A stretch of 33,528 nt of DNA, taken from the NCBI GenBank assembly GCA_036821845.1, contig DAISIT010000029.1:1-33528 (forward strand), written 5' to 3'. The notes under the pieces are model-generated. The model ran no database searches and was not told where the DNA came from. It saw only the letters and a program-made list of their open reading frames with translations. Below are positions 32,159 to 33,528 of the stretch, piece after piece. Both the position numbers and the translations under genes were made by a program. Each line of letters begins with the position of its first letter. Within the stretch, counting starts at the first letter, position 1. The stretch is from JAEUMD01 sp937950105 (GTDB lineage: Bacteria; Pseudomonadota; Alphaproteobacteria; Rhizobiales; Hyphomicrobiaceae).

Positions 32159-32572
32159 ATGGTTGCGTCGGGGTGGAAGTTGGCGATGACGGGCGTGGTT
32201 CTCGTCGCGGCAGGCTGTGCGACGATTACGAAGGGCACGACGCAGTCCGTCGCCGTCACGACGCCGGGAGCTCCGGGCGCGACCTGCACGCTGTCATCCG
32301 CCGGTATCGGTGGCACCAAGACCTTGACCACGCCGGCAACGATTACGCTCGACAAGAGCCAGGACAACATCCAGGTCGTGTGCAAGAAGGAATGCTATCA
32401 GGATGCCGTCGGCATCATCGCCTCGCATACCGAGGCGATGGCGGCGGGTAACATCGTGGCCGGCGGCGTCATCGGCCTCGGCGTCGATGCGGCGAGCGGC
32501 GCCATGAACCGCTACAACGCGGATAACCAGTTCGCGATGGTCCCGATTCAGGGATGCCGCGCCAGGACCTGA
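32159..32572 (+). CDS. Lipoprotein of unknown function (tandem paralogue 2)
   Basis: 137 residues from ATG 32159, with GCAGGGG upstream. Residues 1-20 form a lipoprotein signal with lipobox VAAGC, then ATITKGTTQSVAVTTPGAPG. After the CTLSS and CKKEC motifs shared with paralogue 1, a Gly/Ala-rich hydrophobic stretch (MAAGNIVAGGVIGLGVDAASG) may insert in or lie along a membrane, and the C-terminus ends NQFAMVPIQGCRART. folA begins 28 bases downstream and is probably co-transcribed. An open frame extending upstream to 31454 crosses paralogue 1 in another frame and is rejected. Confidence 0.82.
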   Translation: MVASGWKLAMTGVVLVAAGCATITKGTTQSVAVTTPGAPGATCTLSSAGIGGTKTLTTPATITLDKSQDNIQVVCKKECYQDAVGIIASHTEAMAAGNIVAGGVIGLGVDAASGAMNRYNADNQFAMVPIQGCRART

Positions 32573-32600
32573 GACACCAGCCAACCGAGAGGCACTCCCC

Positions 32601-33131
32601 TTGCCGGTCGTCATTGCTTTCGTGGTTGCCGTCGCCCGAAACGGAGTGATCGGGCGCGACGGCCAATTGCCCTGGCGGCTCTCGACCGATCTCAAGCTGT
32701 TTCGTCGGCTGACCATGGGCAAGCCCATCGTCATGGGCCGCAAGACGTGGGAAACGCTGCCAAAACGGCCGCTCGACGGGCGCGACAACATCGTCGTGAC
32801 ACGCGATGCCGCGTTCAGGGCCGAAGGCGCAATTGTCGCGCATTCGGTCGACGATGCCTTGCGCATTGCCCGCGATCTCGCTGACGCGCGCGGTGTCGAC
32901 GAGGTGGCGGTGATCGGCGGTGCCGAGATCTACCGGGCGACGCTCGCGGCGGCCGGACGCATCTACCTGACCGAGGTCGACGCGACGCCCGAGGGCGATA
33001 CGCTGTTTCCCGAACTCGATCCGGCCGTCTGGCGCGAGGTCAGCCGCGAGCCGCTGGAGAAGGGACCGCGCGACGAGTTCGGCGCCGAACTCCGGGTTCT
33101 GGAGCGAGCGGTCGGCATGGCCAGCAGCTGA
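32601..33131 (+). CDS. folA: Dihydrofolate reductase
   Basis: 176 residues from TTG 32601; GAGAGG eight bases upstream supports this start and no ATG is better placed. It reduces dihydrofolate made by ThyA back to tetrahydrofolate with NADPH. Motifs: VVAVARNGVIGRDGQLPWRLSTDLKLF near residue 8 in two parts (the catalytic acidic residue of the family is the Asp of STDL), GKPIVMGRKTWETLP near 40, NIVVTRD, VAVIGGAEIYRATL near 101 and YLTEVDATPEGDTLFPEL. The enzyme is cytoplasmic and the target of trimethoprim. hflK follows 268 bases later. Confidence 0.96.
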   Translation: MPVVIAFVVAVARNGVIGRDGQLPWRLSTDLKLFRRLTMGKPIVMGRKTWETLPKRPLDGRDNIVVTRDAAFRAEGAIVAHSVDDALRIARDLADARGVDEVAVIGGAEIYRATLAAAGRIYLTEVDATPEGDTLFPELDPAVWREVSREPLEKGPRDEFGAELRVLERAVGMASS

Positions 33132-33259
33132 TCGGCGCAATGGCCGGGACGGGGCGGGCGAGTTCTGACCGAGACCTGCCGGCGGGTCGTTGCGGGAGGC
33201 CCCACAGAGGTTGCCGCCCTTGAAGGGCAGGGGCCGAATACCATTTGTCGGTCATTGGT

Positions 33260-33288
33260 TTGCACGAGGGCATTGGCTGCCCTATAAG
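33260..33288 (+). promoter_or_regulatory. Sigma-70 type promoter upstream of hflK
   Basis: TTGCAC at 33260-33265 and TATAAG at 33283-33288 are separated by exactly 17 bases, close to consensus. Transcription would start near 33295, about 105 bases before hflK, so hflK need not depend on the folA transcript. Confidence 0.6.
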
Positions 33289-33399
33289 CGGTGCGACTTT
33301 CGACGGGAGGCGAAGGGCGCGCTTTGAACCGCGGCCCCTTGCAGCCCGTAAACCTGCCGATTGGCCTCATTCCCCCGCAGAAGCGAGAGATCCCGATAG

Positions 33400-33528
33400 A
33401 TGCCCTGGAACAATCAGAGTGGTGGTGGCGGCGGCGGTGGCGGTTGGAAAAGCGGCGGAGGCGGTAACGGCGGCGGCCCCTGGGGCCAGGGTCCGTGGGG
33501 CCAGGGTGGCGGTTCCGGCGGCGGCGGC
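33400..33528 (+). CDS. hflK: HflK, N-terminal part (cut by window edge)
   Basis: 43 residues from ATG 33400 to the window end. GAGAGA lies upstream. The start MPWNNQSGGGG followed by Gly/Trp/Gln repeats (GPWGQGPWGQGG) is the typical disordered, Gly-rich cytoplasmic leader of HflK. The membrane span and the SPFH domain lie beyond the edge. HflK forms with HflC a large membrane complex around the FtsH protease. The place directly after folA agrees with the usual thyA-folA-hflK-hflC order in Hyphomicrobiales. Confidence 0.88.
   Translation, partial: MPWNNQSGGGGGGGGWKSGGGGNGGGPWGQGPWGQGGGSGGGG

Noticed and set aside
1..33528. Mobile elements, CRISPR arrays, prophage, toxin-antitoxin or defence island
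   Set aside because: No transposase, integrase, direct-repeat array or phage gene was seen. The RHH gene lacks a toxin partner and belongs with DUF4169, and the caspase-like protein has a signal peptide and no defence neighbours.

Overview
The window looks like chromosomal DNA from an alphaproteobacterium of the order Hyphomicrobiales (Rhizobiales). The bases are strongly GC-rich. The permuted two-piece tmRNA, the alpha-type SspB, the DUF4169/ribbon-helix-helix pair and the thyA-folA-hflK order all point that way. No rRNA, tRNA, CRISPR array, insertion sequence, integrase or phage gene was found. It reads as a stable core segment with several poorly described envelope and secreted proteins. 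Genus cannot be fixed from this sequence alone.

Layout. 1-2039: the start of prmA (minus, cut by the window edge), then two exported proteins of unknown function. 2074-8100: a DUF3754 membrane protein (minus), a long beta-helix-like repeat protein with C-terminal membrane segments, and a membrane-anchored protein ending in a J domain. 8543-10156: a double universal stress protein and protein-L-isoaspartate methyltransferase. 10157-11005: a Gly/Asn/Tyr-rich secreted protein of the sulfur-globule type behind a good sigma-54 promoter, closed by a strong terminator. 11059-16049: UvrD helicase (minus), a small Cys-rich exported protein, and a ClC chloride transporter (minus). 16267-22301: a 1403-residue AsmA-family protein, then RHH and DUF4169 genes (minus), a second Cys-rich protein, and a cysteine hydrolase (minus) whose end overlaps it. 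22723-27476: a DsrL/GltD-type iron-sulfur flavoprotein, a secreted caspase-like protein (minus) and fumC (minus). 27797-29662: a small hypothetical, a HAD-like protein (minus), sspB (minus) and directly upstream of it the tmRNA gene ssrA (minus), which was identified from the sequence by its tag reading frame and acceptor stem. 29766-33528: a CPBP membrane protease, thyA, two related lipoproteins, folA and the start of hflK.

How genes work together. ssrA and sspB are neighbours in the same orientation: the RNA tags stalled nascent proteins and SspB hands tagged proteins to ClpXP. ThyA produces dihydrofolate and FolA reduces it again; here two lipoprotein genes sit between them. HflK begins an HflKC membrane complex that controls FtsH. 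PrmA, Pcm, UspA-type, UvrD and the J-domain protein are maintenance or stress functions. The most interesting open points are the ssrA-sspB linkage, the sigma-54-driven sulfur-globule-like protein together with an orphan DsrL-like enzyme, the membrane-anchored C-terminal J domain, and the two Cys-rich paralogues.
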